The notes under the pieces: model-generated
Databases searched by the model: none
Seen by the model: the letters and a program-made list of their open reading frames with translations, nothing else
What the model was told of the DNA's origin: nothing
In this document: in pieces, positions 1 to 5,103 of the stretch
Layout: every line of letters begins with the position of its first letter
Numbering within the stretch: the stretch's first letter is position 1
Assembly: GCA_030147905.1 (NCBI GenBank)
Contig: JASBUM010000672.1
Span: forward strand, 1 to 5,103
Length of the DNA stretch: 5,103 nucleotides
Source: Acidimangrovimonas sp.
Lineage (GTDB): Bacteria; Pseudomonadota; Alphaproteobacteria; Rhodobacterales; Rhodobacteraceae
Direction of reading: 5' to 3'
Made by a program: the position numbers and the translations under genes

Positions 1-759
1 CGGTTCGGGCGCGACCAGCCAGCCCAGGCGAAAGCCGGTCATCGCGTGGCTTTTCGAGACCGAGCCGATGACGATGGTGCGTTCGGCCATGCCGGGCAGG
101 GCGCGCGGGCTGAGATGTTCGCCGTCCCAAAGCTGGCTGTCATAGACCTCGTCCGAGATCAGCCACAGGTCATGCGCGGTGACGGCACGGGCGATCCCGT
201 CGAGCGTGGCGCGGTCATAGACCACGCCGGTGGGATTGTTCGGGCTGTTGATCAACAGCGTGCGCGCGCCGCTCGCGCGTTCGGCGATGGCTTCGGGGCG
301 GGGGCGGAATTCCTCGGCCGAGCGCGTCGGCACCGCCACCGCCTCGGCGCCGGTGGCGCGGATCGTGCCGGGGTAGGTGGCGTAATAGGGATCGCAGTAG
401 AGCCCGCGCGTGCCGGGGTCGAGCAGGGCCATATGGGTGGCGAAAAGCGCGCCCTGACCGCCGGCGGTGACGACGACATTGGCCGCGCGCGTGGGCACGC
501 CGGTGCGGGCCTCGACCCGCGCCGCGATCGCCGCGCGCAACGCGGGCAGGCCCGGCCCCATCGTATATCCGGTATGGCCCCCGCGTGCGCCCCGGTCCAT
601 CGCGGCAAGGATCGCGGGATCGGTGCGGATGTCATGTTCGCCGATGGTCAGCGCGACGATCCTCTCGCCCGCCGCCTGCATCGCATTGGTGCGATAGTAG
701 ATCTCCCAGCCGTCCGAGCCGCCCCCGGTGATATGCGCGATCCGATCCGCCAGTTGCAT
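1..759 (-). CDS. Pyridoxal-phosphate aminotransferase, class I/II (C-terminus beyond window edge)
   Basis: The first 253 residues of a fold-type I PLP-dependent aminotransferase are present; the gene continues past the left edge. Visible motifs are YTMGPGLPALR (residues 65-75, the usual G-x-x-x-LR region), SPNNPTG (172-178, with the cofactor-contacting Asn175), SDEVY (202-206, with the Asp203/Tyr206 pair that holds the PLP ring) and SVSKSHAMTGFRLGW (233-247), where Lys236 is the expected Schiff-base lysine. The C-terminal domain with the substrate-carboxylate arginine is outside the window, so the amino donor cannot be told. The family covers aspartate, aromatic and other amino-acid transaminases in the cytosol. 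The ATG at 759 is preceded by a strong GGGGGG ribosome site six bases upstream. It starts 34 bp after the soxR stop on the same strand with no obvious terminator between, so co-transcription is likely, although a redox role is only inference. Confidence 0.93.
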   Translation of the reverse strand, partial: MQLADRIAHITGGGSDGWEIYYRTNAMQAAGERIVALTIGEHDIRTDPAILAAMDRGARGGHTGYTMGPGLPALRAAIAARVEARTGVPTRAANVVVTAGGQGALFATHMALLDPGTRGLYCDPYYATYPGTIRATGAEAVAVPTRSAEEFRPRPEAIAERASGARTLLINSPNNPTGVVYDRATLDGIARAVTAHDLWLISDEVYDSQLWDGEHLSPRALPGMAERTIVIGSVSKSHAMTGFRLGWLVAPEP

Positions 760-793
760 CCTTGCCCCCCTTCGTTTTGCGGCGCGCAAGCGA

Positions 794-1270
794 TCACGTT
801 TCGCGCCCGGGCGCAAGGGCGGCCGCCGGCGTCTCGCCCATCAGATAGCGCGGCCCCGGCCCGGTGGCGCCGGCGCGGTCTTGCGGGTTGTAAAGCGCAC
901 AGCGGTCGAGCGAAAGGCAGCCGCAGCCGATACAGCCGTCGAGCTTGTCGCGCAAGGTCTCGAGCCGGGCGATGCGGGTGTCGATCTCGGCGCGGAAGCC
1001 GGCGCTCAGCCGCGCCCAATCGGCCCGGGTCGGCGGGCGCCCGGCGGGCAGGTCGGCCAGTGCGGCGCCGATTTGCGCCAGCGCAAAGCCCAGGCCCTGC
1101 GCGATCATGACGAACGAGAGCCGGCGGATATCGGCGCGGTCATAGCGGCGGTGACCGCCCTGGTTGCGCAGGGGCGCGATCAGCCCGAGCGTCTCGTAGT
1201 GGCGTATCGCCGAGGGCGCGAGCCCGGTGCGCGCCGCCAGCTGCCCGATCGACAGCCCGCCTGTCGCCAT
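794..1270 (-). CDS. soxR: SoxR, redox-sensing MerR-family transcriptional activator with a [2Fe-2S] cluster
   Basis: A 158-residue protein (E. coli SoxR has 154). Residues 6-75 form the MerR winged helix: LSIGQLAARTGLAPSAIRHYE is the helix-turn-helix and GGHRRYDRADIRRL the wing. A dimerisation helix follows at about 82-111. Then comes the diagnostic cluster motif CIGCGCLSLDRC (113-124), with Cys113, Cys116, Cys118 and Cys124 in the C-x2-C-x-C-x5-C pattern that separates SoxR from other MerR proteins. Oxidation of the cluster by redox-cycling compounds or superoxide lets SoxR untwist an over-long promoter spacer and activate transcription. The ATG at 1270 is chosen because it sits 5 bases after GGGGG and begins the conserved domain; the frame is open further upstream to 1378, but that would run through the operator and into the divergent gene. 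Outside enterics SoxR usually controls a few genes directly rather than through SoxS; the divergent VOC gene is the likely target here. Confidence 0.95.
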   Translation of the reverse strand: MATGGLSIGQLAARTGLAPSAIRHYETLGLIAPLRNQGGHRRYDRADIRRLSFVMIAQGLGFALAQIGAALADLPAGRPPTRADWARLSAGFRAEIDTRIARLETLRDKLDGCIGCGCLSLDRCALYNPQDRAGATGPGPRYLMGETPAAALAPGRET

Positions 1271-1293
1271 GGATGCCCCCGTGAATATTTCGC

Positions 1294-1324
1294 TTGATCT
1301 CAAGTGGACTTGAGAAATTACCAA
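1294..1324 (+). promoter_or_regulatory. SoxR-type promoter of the VOC gene (over-long 19-bp spacer)
   Basis: A -35 element TTGATC (1294-1299) and a weak -10 TACCAA (1319-1324) are separated by 19 bp, the non-optimal spacing typical of MerR-family promoters, with the SoxR box filling the spacer. Transcription would start near 1331, about 27 bp before the VOC start. Read on the minus strand, the same bases give TTGGTA-19-GATCAA, so soxR may use an overlapping promoter and regulate itself. The -10 hexamers match the consensus at only 3 of 6 positions, so the exact elements are tentative. Confidence 0.5.
1298..1315. promoter_or_regulatory. SoxR box (operator) between soxR and the VOC gene
   Basis: The 18-bp sequence TCTCAAGTGGACTTGAGA has perfect 8-bp arms (TCTCAAGT / ACTTGAGA) around a GG centre. 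It closely matches the known E. coli soxS operator core CCTCAAGTTAACTTGAGG in arms and spacing. It lies 28 bp upstream of the soxR start and 43 bp upstream of the VOC start. Its location within a 19-bp promoter spacer is what MerR-family activation requires. The site and symmetry are seen directly; binding by the adjacent SoxR is inferred from the family. Confidence 0.9.
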
Positions 1325-1357
1325 GGGCGGATCCCGAAGGCAAGGAATGGAAAAGCG

Positions 1358-1744
1358 ATGATCGCGGCTTTTGAACATGTGAATGTCACCGTGCCCGACC
1401 CGATGGCGACGGCGACGCTATACGGCCGGCTGTTCGGCTGGCATATCCGCTGGCAGGGTCCGGCCAAGGACGGTGGAACCACCGTCCATGTCGGCACCAA
1501 GGATCAATATGTAGCACTTTACAGCGGCCGCGCCGGCAAGGATCTGGCGCCGCGCGCGGACAGCTACGAGATGGCGGGCGGGCTCAACCATATCGCGGTG
1601 GTGGTCTCGGATCTTCCGGCGGCCGAGGCGGCTGTGCGCGCGGCCGGGCTCACGCCCCATTCGCATGCCGATTACGAGCCGGGCCGGCGGTTCTATTTCC
1701 ACGATGGCGATGGCATCGAATACGAGGTGGTCAGCTACGCCTGA
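1358..1744 (+). CDS. VOC-superfamily (glyoxalase/dioxygenase-like) protein, probable SoxR target
   Basis: A 128-residue protein made of two paired beta-alpha-beta-beta-beta modules, typical of single-domain VOC proteins. Module 1 begins FEHVNVTVPDP (5-15) and runs through LYGRLFGW (21-28) to YVALYSGR (51-58). Module 2 begins LNHIAVVVSDL (76-86) and ends YFHDGDGIEYEVVSY (113-127). His7, His78 and Glu123 fall at the usual metal-ligand positions. The fourth ligand, normally an acidic or Gln residue near the end of module 1, seems absent: Ala53 and Leu54 occupy that area. The substrate cannot be predicted; the superfamily includes glyoxalase I, extradiol dioxygenases and antibiotic-binding proteins. 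ATG 1358 is chosen because the homology starts there and AAGGAA (1342-1347) and GGAAAAG lie upstream. An upstream in-frame ATG at 1304 lies inside the operator and is unlikely. The divergent SoxR box suggests induction by redox-cycling compounds, perhaps to bind or modify them. Confidence 0.88.
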   Translation: MIAAFEHVNVTVPDPMATATLYGRLFGWHIRWQGPAKDGGTTVHVGTKDQYVALYSGRAGKDLAPRADSYEMAGGLNHIAVVVSDLPAAEAAVRAAGLTPHSHADYEPGRRFYFHDGDGIEYEVVSYA

Positions 1745-1774
1745 AGCCGCCGCCCGGCCGCGTCCGCGAGGCCC

Positions 1775-1803
1775 TTGGCAAGCGGGCGCGGCTGGGCTAG
1801 CCT
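1775..1803 (+). promoter_or_regulatory. Candidate sigma-70 promoter for the cysS transcription unit
   Basis: TTGGCA (1775-1780, 5 of 6 to the -35 consensus) is followed after exactly 17 bp by TAGCCT (1798-1803, 3 of 6 to the -10). It lies 31 bp after the VOC stop and would start RNA close to 1810, giving a leader of about 147 nt before cysS. A second -35-like hexamer, CTGACA at 1869-1874, has no convincing -10 downstream. The assignment rests on hexamer match and spacing only. Confidence 0.4.
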
Positions 1804-1809
1804 GGCGCC

Positions 1810-1872
1810 ATGGCAGGGAATGGCGTGACCGGCGCGGCCGGCATCATTTGCGAGATTTGCATTACCGGCTGA
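1810..1872 (+). CDS. Possible 20-residue Cys-containing leader peptide upstream of cysS
   Basis: A short ORF begins with an ATG at 1810, the predicted transcription start, so it would be leaderless; it has no ribosome site of its own. It encodes 20 residues and ends with TGA at 1870-1872. Its distal part reads IICEICITG, with two TGC Cys codons at 1849-1851 and 1858-1860. Two Cys in 20 residues is high compared with the roughly 1% typical of proteins, and the next gene charges tRNA-Cys, which is the logic of a leader-peptide sensor. The stop codon sits inside a small hairpin that competes with a larger one. A 20-codon ORF can occur by chance, so this is a hypothesis, not a confirmed gene. Confidence 0.22.
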   Translation: MAGNGVTGAAGIICEICITG

Positions 1873-1886
1873 CATCCGTCAGGCGG
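1865..1886 (+). promoter_or_regulatory. Leader hairpin A, overlapping the leader-ORF stop
   Basis: CTGAC (1869-1873) pairs with GTCAG (1878-1882) around a four-base loop ATCC. Below a single G-G mismatch, CCG (1865-1867) pairs with CGG (1884-1886). The stem contains the TGA of the putative leader ORF, so a ribosome reaching that stop would melt it. It shares bases 1878-1886 with hairpin B, and the two cannot form together. Pairing was worked out by eye, and no folding energy was calculated. Confidence 0.35.
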
Positions 1887-1935
1887 GCCGTTCCTCTGTT
1901 TCCAAGCCAGATCGAACTTGCTAAGCCCGCCGACG
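1877..1935 (+). promoter_or_regulatory. Leader hairpin B, just upstream of the cysS ribosome site
   Basis: CGTC-A-GGCGGGC (1877-1888) pairs with GCCCGCCGACG (1925-1935): 11 base pairs with one bulged A (1881) and a 36-nt loop. Inside the loop GTTC (1890-1893) can pair with GAAC (1914-1917). The stem ends 9 bases before the cysS Shine-Dalgarno sequence GAAGGGG (1945-1951). There is no T-run after it, so it is not a classical intrinsic terminator; an effect on translation, RNA stability or Rho access is more plausible. An 11-bp interrupted stem is noteworthy, but in GC-rich DNA it could still be fortuitous. Confidence 0.4.
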
Positions 1936-2154
1936 AGCGTGTGCGAAGGGGCGAGAATGGTTCAGATCAGGCTTTCCAACACCAGGACCAGGGCCAAAGA
2001 GGATTTTCAGCCGATCGATCCGGCGGATGTCCGGCTTTATGTCTGCGGACCCACGGTCTATGACCGCGCGCATCTGGGCAATGCGCGGCCGGTCGTGGTC
2101 TTCGATATGCTCTATCGGCTGTTGCGCCACCGATATGGCGCGGATCACGTCACC

Positions 2155-2157
2155 TAG
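2155..2157 (+). other. In-frame amber (TAG) at a conserved Tyr position of cysS
   Basis: The TAG replaces the Tyr of the (Y)VRN(F/I)TD(V/I)DDK block. A single C-to-G or T-to-G change from a Tyr codon explains it; the frame is unchanged on both sides. It sits at the centre of a perfect 10-bp palindrome, CACCTAGGTG (2151-2160). A GTG follows at once in the same frame (2158), and the first downstream in-frame ATG is at 2209. Confidence 0.9.
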
Positions 2158-2940
2158 GTGCGCAACTTCACCGATGTCGACGACAAGATCAACGCGCGCG
2201 CGGCCGAGATGGCGGCCAGGGGCGATCCGCGCCCGCTCGAAGAGATCATCCGCCGCCTGACCGACCAGACCATCGCCTGGTATCACGAGGATATGGACGC
2301 GTTGGGCGCGCTGCGCCCCGATCACGAACCCCGCGCCACCGGCTATATCGGCGCGATGATCGCGATGATTGCGGATCTGGTCGCCCGCGGCCATGCCTAT
2401 GCTGCCGACGGACATGTGCTGTTCGACGTGCGCTCCGACCCCGGCTATGGCGCGCTATCGGGGCGCAGCCTTGACGACATGATCGCCGGCGCGCGGGTCG
2501 AGGTCGCGCCCTACAAGCGCGACCCGATGGATTTCGTGCTGTGGAAGCCCTCGCCGCCGGAATTGCCGGGCTGGGACAGCCCCTGGGGCCGCGGCAGGCC
2601 GGGCTGGCATATCGAATGTTCGGCCATGAGCCATGATCTGCTGGGCGAAAGCTTCGACATCCACGGCGGCGGCATCGACCTGCAATTTCCCCATCATGAG
2701 AACGAGTTGGCGCAAAGCCGCTGCGCCCATCCCGAGGGCAGCTTCGCCAAGGTCTGGATGCACAACGAGATGTTGCAGGTCGAGGGCAAGAAGATGTCCA
2801 AGTCCCTGGGCAATTTCTTCACCGTGCGGGATCTTCTGGACCAGGGCGTGCCGGGCGAGGTGATCCGCTTCGTCATGCTCGGCACGCATTACTCGAAGCC
2901 GATGGACTGGACCCAGGAGAAGGGGCGCCAGGCGAGGGCT

Positions 2941-3357
2941 ACGCTCGATCACTTTGTTGGTTTGACAGCCGGCGTAAAGCCGTCATCCGTCGACTCGCGC
3001 GTGATTGAAGCACTTGGAGACGACCTGAATACTGCAAAGGCGATCTCGCGCTTGCACGAGCTTGCCCGAGAGAAAGATGGGGCCACTTTGCGGGCGACGT
3101 TGAAATTTCTCGGGTTCGATCTGGCCACGCTTGAGAGCGGCTGGACCAGCGAACAATTCTACGACGATCTGGCGTCATTAGCGGATCATTTGGGTGCGAT
3201 CCGTGCCCGAGCGATGGAAACCAGGGATTTTTCCGAAGTGGACCGCCTGAAAGCAGCATTACGCGCTGCCGGGGTCGAGGTACGGATGGGAAAGGGAGCG
3301 GTGGAACTTGTACCCGGGCCGGATTTCGATCCCACTAAGCTGGAAGCGCTCCAATGA
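2941..3357 (+). other. Segment of atypical codon use: C-terminal part of cysS
   Basis: By hand count about 55 of these 139 codons end in A or T, against 19 of 140 in the preceding block (2521-2940). Codons scarce elsewhere in the window appear here, for example TTA twice, GTA four times, CTT, ACA and CGA. The change is abrupt after the residues QARA, at the junction of the catalytic core and the C-terminal tRNA-binding region. The protein still reads as a normal CysRS C-terminus ending [15 protein letters not shown] recombined or imported allele segment is the simplest reading; relaxed codon selection is another. Confidence 0.6.
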
Positions 3358-3566
3358 GTCGCCGTGACCCGGCGACGGCCTACGGTGTCCGGCTCGTGCC
3401 GGGGGGCGGGATGGGCGCTGCTCGGGCCGTCGGTCCGGGCGGTGAATGCTGGTGGTCGCGTGATCCGAGGCACGCGATTGGGGGTGTCGCGAATGCTGGC
3501 GCGGAGGGCGGTCTGGTCCCGGACCCCCGAGGATATTTTCGCCAAAGTGAAAGGGGATCGGCGTGA
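3354..3566 (+). CDS. Hypothetical 70-residue ORF linking cysS and cimA
   Basis: The ATG at 3354 overlaps the cysS stop as ATGA, and the TGA at 3564-3566 overlaps the cimA start as TGATG, so translational coupling at both ends is possible. The product is rich in Gly, Arg, Ala and Pro with a WW pair in the middle (WWSRDPRHA). I see no signal peptide, membrane segment or known motif, and I do not recognise it. Third-position base use does not clearly favour this frame over the frame one base away, which also stays open through this stretch. There is no ribosome site beyond the coupling. It may be non-coding spacer: a CCGGC-TCGT-GCCGG hairpin lies at 3389-3402. The overlaps are the only positive evidence. 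Confidence 0.3.
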   Translation: MSRRDPATAYGVRLVPGGGMGAARAVGPGGECWWSRDPRHAIGGVANAGAEGGLVPDPRGYFRQSERGSA

Positions 3567-5103
3567 TGTCCAGGGAACGCCTCCATCTCTACGACACCAC
3601 CTTGCGCGACGGGCAGCAAAGCCAGGGGGTGCAATTCTCGACCGCCGAGAAACGGCGCATCGCCGCGGCGCTGGATGCCTTGGGGGTGGATTACATCGAG
3701 GGCGGCTGGCCCGGCGCCAATCCCACCGACAGCGAGTTCTTCGCCGCGCGCCCCGAGACACGGGCCACCTTCACCGCCTTCGGGATGACCAAGCGCGCCG
3801 GACGTTCGGCCGCCAATGACGACGTGCTGGCGATGGTGTTGAACGCGGGGACACCCGCGGTCTGTCTGGTCGGCAAGACCCATGATTTCCATGTCACCAC
3901 CGCGCTTGGCGTCTCGCTCGAAGAAAACCTGGAGAACATCCGCGCCTCGGTGGCCCATGTCGTGGCCGCGGGCCGCGAGGCCTTGTTCGACGCCGAGCAT
4001 TTCTTCGACGGCTGGAAGGCCGATCGCGGCTATGCGCTCGCCTGTCTGGCGGCGGCGGCGGAGGCCGGCGCGCGCTGGGTGGTGTTGTGCGACACCAATG
4101 GCGGCACCTTGCCCCAGGAGATCGGCGCCGCGGTGGAGGGGGTGATCGCCGCCGGGATTCCGGGCGCGCGGCTGGGCATCCATTGTCACAACGACACCGA
4201 AACCGCGGCGGCCGGATCCCTGGCCGCGGTTCTCGCAGGCGCGCGGCAGATCCAGGGCACGCTCAACGGTCTGGGCGAGCGTTGCGGCAATGCCAATCTG
4301 ACCAGCCTGATCCCGACGCTGATGCTCAAGGAACCCTTCGCCAGCCGGTTCGAAACCGGGGTCGCGCCCGAGGCCTTGGCCGGAATGACGCGGATCAGCC
4401 GGATGCTCGACGACATTCTTAACCGGGTGCCGCAGCGCGCCGCTGCCTATGTCGGGGCCTCGGCCTTCGCCCACAAGGCGGGGCTCCATGCCAGCGCGAT
4501 CCTGAAGGACCCCGCGACCTACGAACATATCGACCCCGCGCGCGTCGGCAATCAGCGCGTCATTCCGATGTCCAACCAGGCCGGGCAATCGAATCTGCGC
4601 GCCCGGCTGGTGGCGGCCGGGATCGAGGTGGCACCGGGCGATCCGGCGCTTGCGCGGATTCTCGAAGAGGTCAAGGCGCGCGAGGATCAAGGCTATGCCT
4701 ATGACGGCGCACAGGCCAGTTTCGAGCTGATCGCACGCGACATTCTCGGCCTCCTGCCGCGGTTCTTCGAGGTCAAGCGCTATCGGGTCACGGTCGAGCG
4801 GCGCAAGAACAAATACGACCGCATGGTCAGCCTCTCCGAGGCGGTGGTGGTGGTCAAGATCGGCGCGCAGAAGATGCTGTCGGTCTCGGAATCGATGGAT
4901 GAGAGCGGCGCCGACCGCGGCCCGGTCAATGCGCTGGCCAAGGCCCTGTCGAAGGATCTCGGCCCGTATCAGGCCTGTATCGACGATATGCGTCTGGTCG
5001 ATTTCAAGGTCCGCATCACCCAGGGCGGGACCGAGGCGGTGACCCGCGTCATCATCGACAGCGAGGACGGGCAGGGGCGGCGCTGGTCGACGGTCGGGGT
5101 TTC
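3566..5103 (+). CDS. cimA: (R)-citramalate synthase, CimA (C-terminal end beyond window edge)
   Basis: The first 512 residues of a DRE-TIM metallolyase. It condenses pyruvate with acetyl-CoA to (R)-citramalate, the entry to the threonine-independent route to 2-oxobutanoate and isoleucine, in the cytosol. The N-terminal TIM barrel carries DTTLRDGQQ (10-18, with Arg14 and metal ligand Asp15), IEGGWPGANPTDSEFF (44-59, a signature of the citramalate branch rather than LeuA), LCDTNGGTLP (174-183), the metal-binding HCH of GIHCHND (206-208) and GERCGN (237-242, with Asn242). FAHKAGLHASA (301-311) is the linker motif that places His303 near the active site. Residues from about 385 onward form the LeuA-type allosteric dimer domain, where isoleucine feedback normally acts. 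The family is usually around 530-540 residues, so only a short tail is missing. The ATG at 3566 follows AAAGGGG (3550-3556) by nine bases. It lies downstream of cysS and the small ORF, probably in one operon. 2-Isopropylmalate or homocitrate synthase is less likely. Confidence 0.93.
   Translation, partial: MSRERLHLYDTTLRDGQQSQGVQFSTAEKRRIAAALDALGVDYIEGGWPGANPTDSEFFAARPETRATFTAFGMTKRAGRSAANDDVLAMVLNAGTPAVCLVGKTHDFHVTTALGVSLEENLENIRASVAHVVAAGREALFDAEHFFDGWKADRGYALACLAAAAEAGARWVVLCDTNGGTLPQEIGAAVEGVIAAGIPGARLGIHCHNDTETAAAGSLAAVLAGARQIQGTLNGLGERCGNANLTSLIPTLMLKEPFASRFETGVAPEALAGMTRISRMLDDILNRVPQRAAAYVGASAFAHKAGLHASAILKDPATYEHIDPARVGNQRVIPMSNQAGQSNLRARLVAAGIEVAPGDPALARILEEVKAREDQGYAYDGAQASFELIARDILGLLPRFFEVKRYRVTVERRKNKYDRMVSLSEAVVVVKIGAQKMLSVSESMDESGADRGPVNALAKALSKDLGPYQACIDDMRLVDFKVRITQGGTEAVTRVIIDSEDGQGRRWSTVGV

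Larger units (their letters stand above)
1957..3357 (+). pseudogene. cysS: cysteinyl-tRNA synthetase, full-length frame interrupted by an in-frame amber at codon 67
   Basis: Class Ia cysteine-tRNA ligase, which joins Cys to tRNA-Cys in the cytosol; 466 codon positions against 461 in E. coli. Visible are CGPTVYD with zinc ligand Cys30, the HIGH-type HLGN (39-42), FTDVDDKI (71-78), [13 protein letters not shown] (with Cys221), FPHHENE (with His246 and Glu250 as the remaining zinc ligands) and KMSKS (279-283). The C-terminal third is the helical tRNA-binding part. The ATG at 1957 follows GAAGGGG by five bases and fits the family N-terminus; a TTG 13 codons upstream is less likely. The sole defect is TAG at 2155-2157 in HVT-stop-VRNFTD, where relatives have Tyr (E. 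coli YVRNITD). No frameshift or other stop occurs. Because cysS is normally essential, this is either a sequence error, a recent nonsense mutation with a second copy elsewhere, or suppressed. I label it a pseudogene for the stop only; it may be functional. Codons after about 2940 differ in usage. Confidence 0.85.

Noticed and set aside
46..1110. A 354-codon open frame on the plus strand
   Set aside because: It runs antisense across both the aminotransferase and soxR, has a low-complexity Arg/Ala/Gly product, and the minus-strand frames carry clear family motifs.
1751..1788. Inverted repeat CGCCCG / CGGGCG after the VOC gene as a terminator
   Set aside because: Only 6 bp with a long loop, no T-run, and it overlaps the candidate cysS -35 element.
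1803..1814. Overlapping palindromes TGGCGCCA and GCCATGGC at the predicted cysS transcript start as an operator
   Set aside because: Short palindromes of G/C-rich type are common here, and no known regulator motif is matched.
3389..3402. Hairpin CCGGC-TCGT-GCCGG after cysS as an intrinsic terminator
   Set aside because: A 5-bp stem followed by a G-run rather than T residues; the close spacing of cysS and cimA argues for read-through.
3364..3819. GTG-started 151-codon frame reading from after cysS into cimA
   Set aside because: More than half lies inside cimA in a different frame, and the product shows no recognisable domain.
3380..4690. A 436-codon open frame on the minus strand opposite cimA
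   Set aside because: It is a GC-rich antisense shadow of cimA. The translation shows no known motif, while the plus strand gives a complete citramalate synthase over the same bases.

Overview
The window is GC-rich DNA with tightly packed genes and all recognisable genes ending in TGA. The protein sequences look alphaproteobacterial, most likely Rhodobacterales (Rhodobacter, Rhodovulum or Paracoccus-like). This placement is inferred from protein resemblance and composition; no rRNA or other marker is present.

Left part (1-1744): a divergent pair sits around one operator. On the minus strand a soxR-type [2Fe-2S] MerR regulator (794-1270) is followed 34 bp downstream by a fold-type I PLP aminotransferase that runs off the left edge (1-759). 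On the plus strand a small VOC/glyoxalase-like protein (1358-1744) is read the other way. An 18-bp SoxR box (1298-1315) lies between them inside a 19-bp promoter spacer, so the VOC gene is the probable target of redox-sensing SoxR.

Middle (1745-3357): a 212-bp leader precedes cysS (cysteinyl-tRNA synthetase). It has a plausible promoter, a possible leaderless 20-codon ORF with two Cys codons, and two mutually exclusive hairpins; together these resemble, but do not prove, a cysteine-responsive leader. The cysS frame is full length (466 positions) with its catalytic and zinc motifs, but codon 67, normally a conserved Tyr, is an amber TAG. Its last 139 codons also use a clearly different codon set from the rest of the gene, suggesting a mosaic allele.

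Right part (3354-5103): a 70-codon ORF of unknown nature overlaps cysS by ATGA and the next gene by TGATG. That gene is cimA, (R)-citramalate synthase for the pyruvate route to isoleucine, which runs off the right edge about 512 codons in. cysS, the small ORF and cimA look like one transcription unit. I see no tRNA, rRNA, CRISPR array, insertion sequence or integrase. The most notable points are the amber codon, the codon-use break in cysS and the possible Cys leader.
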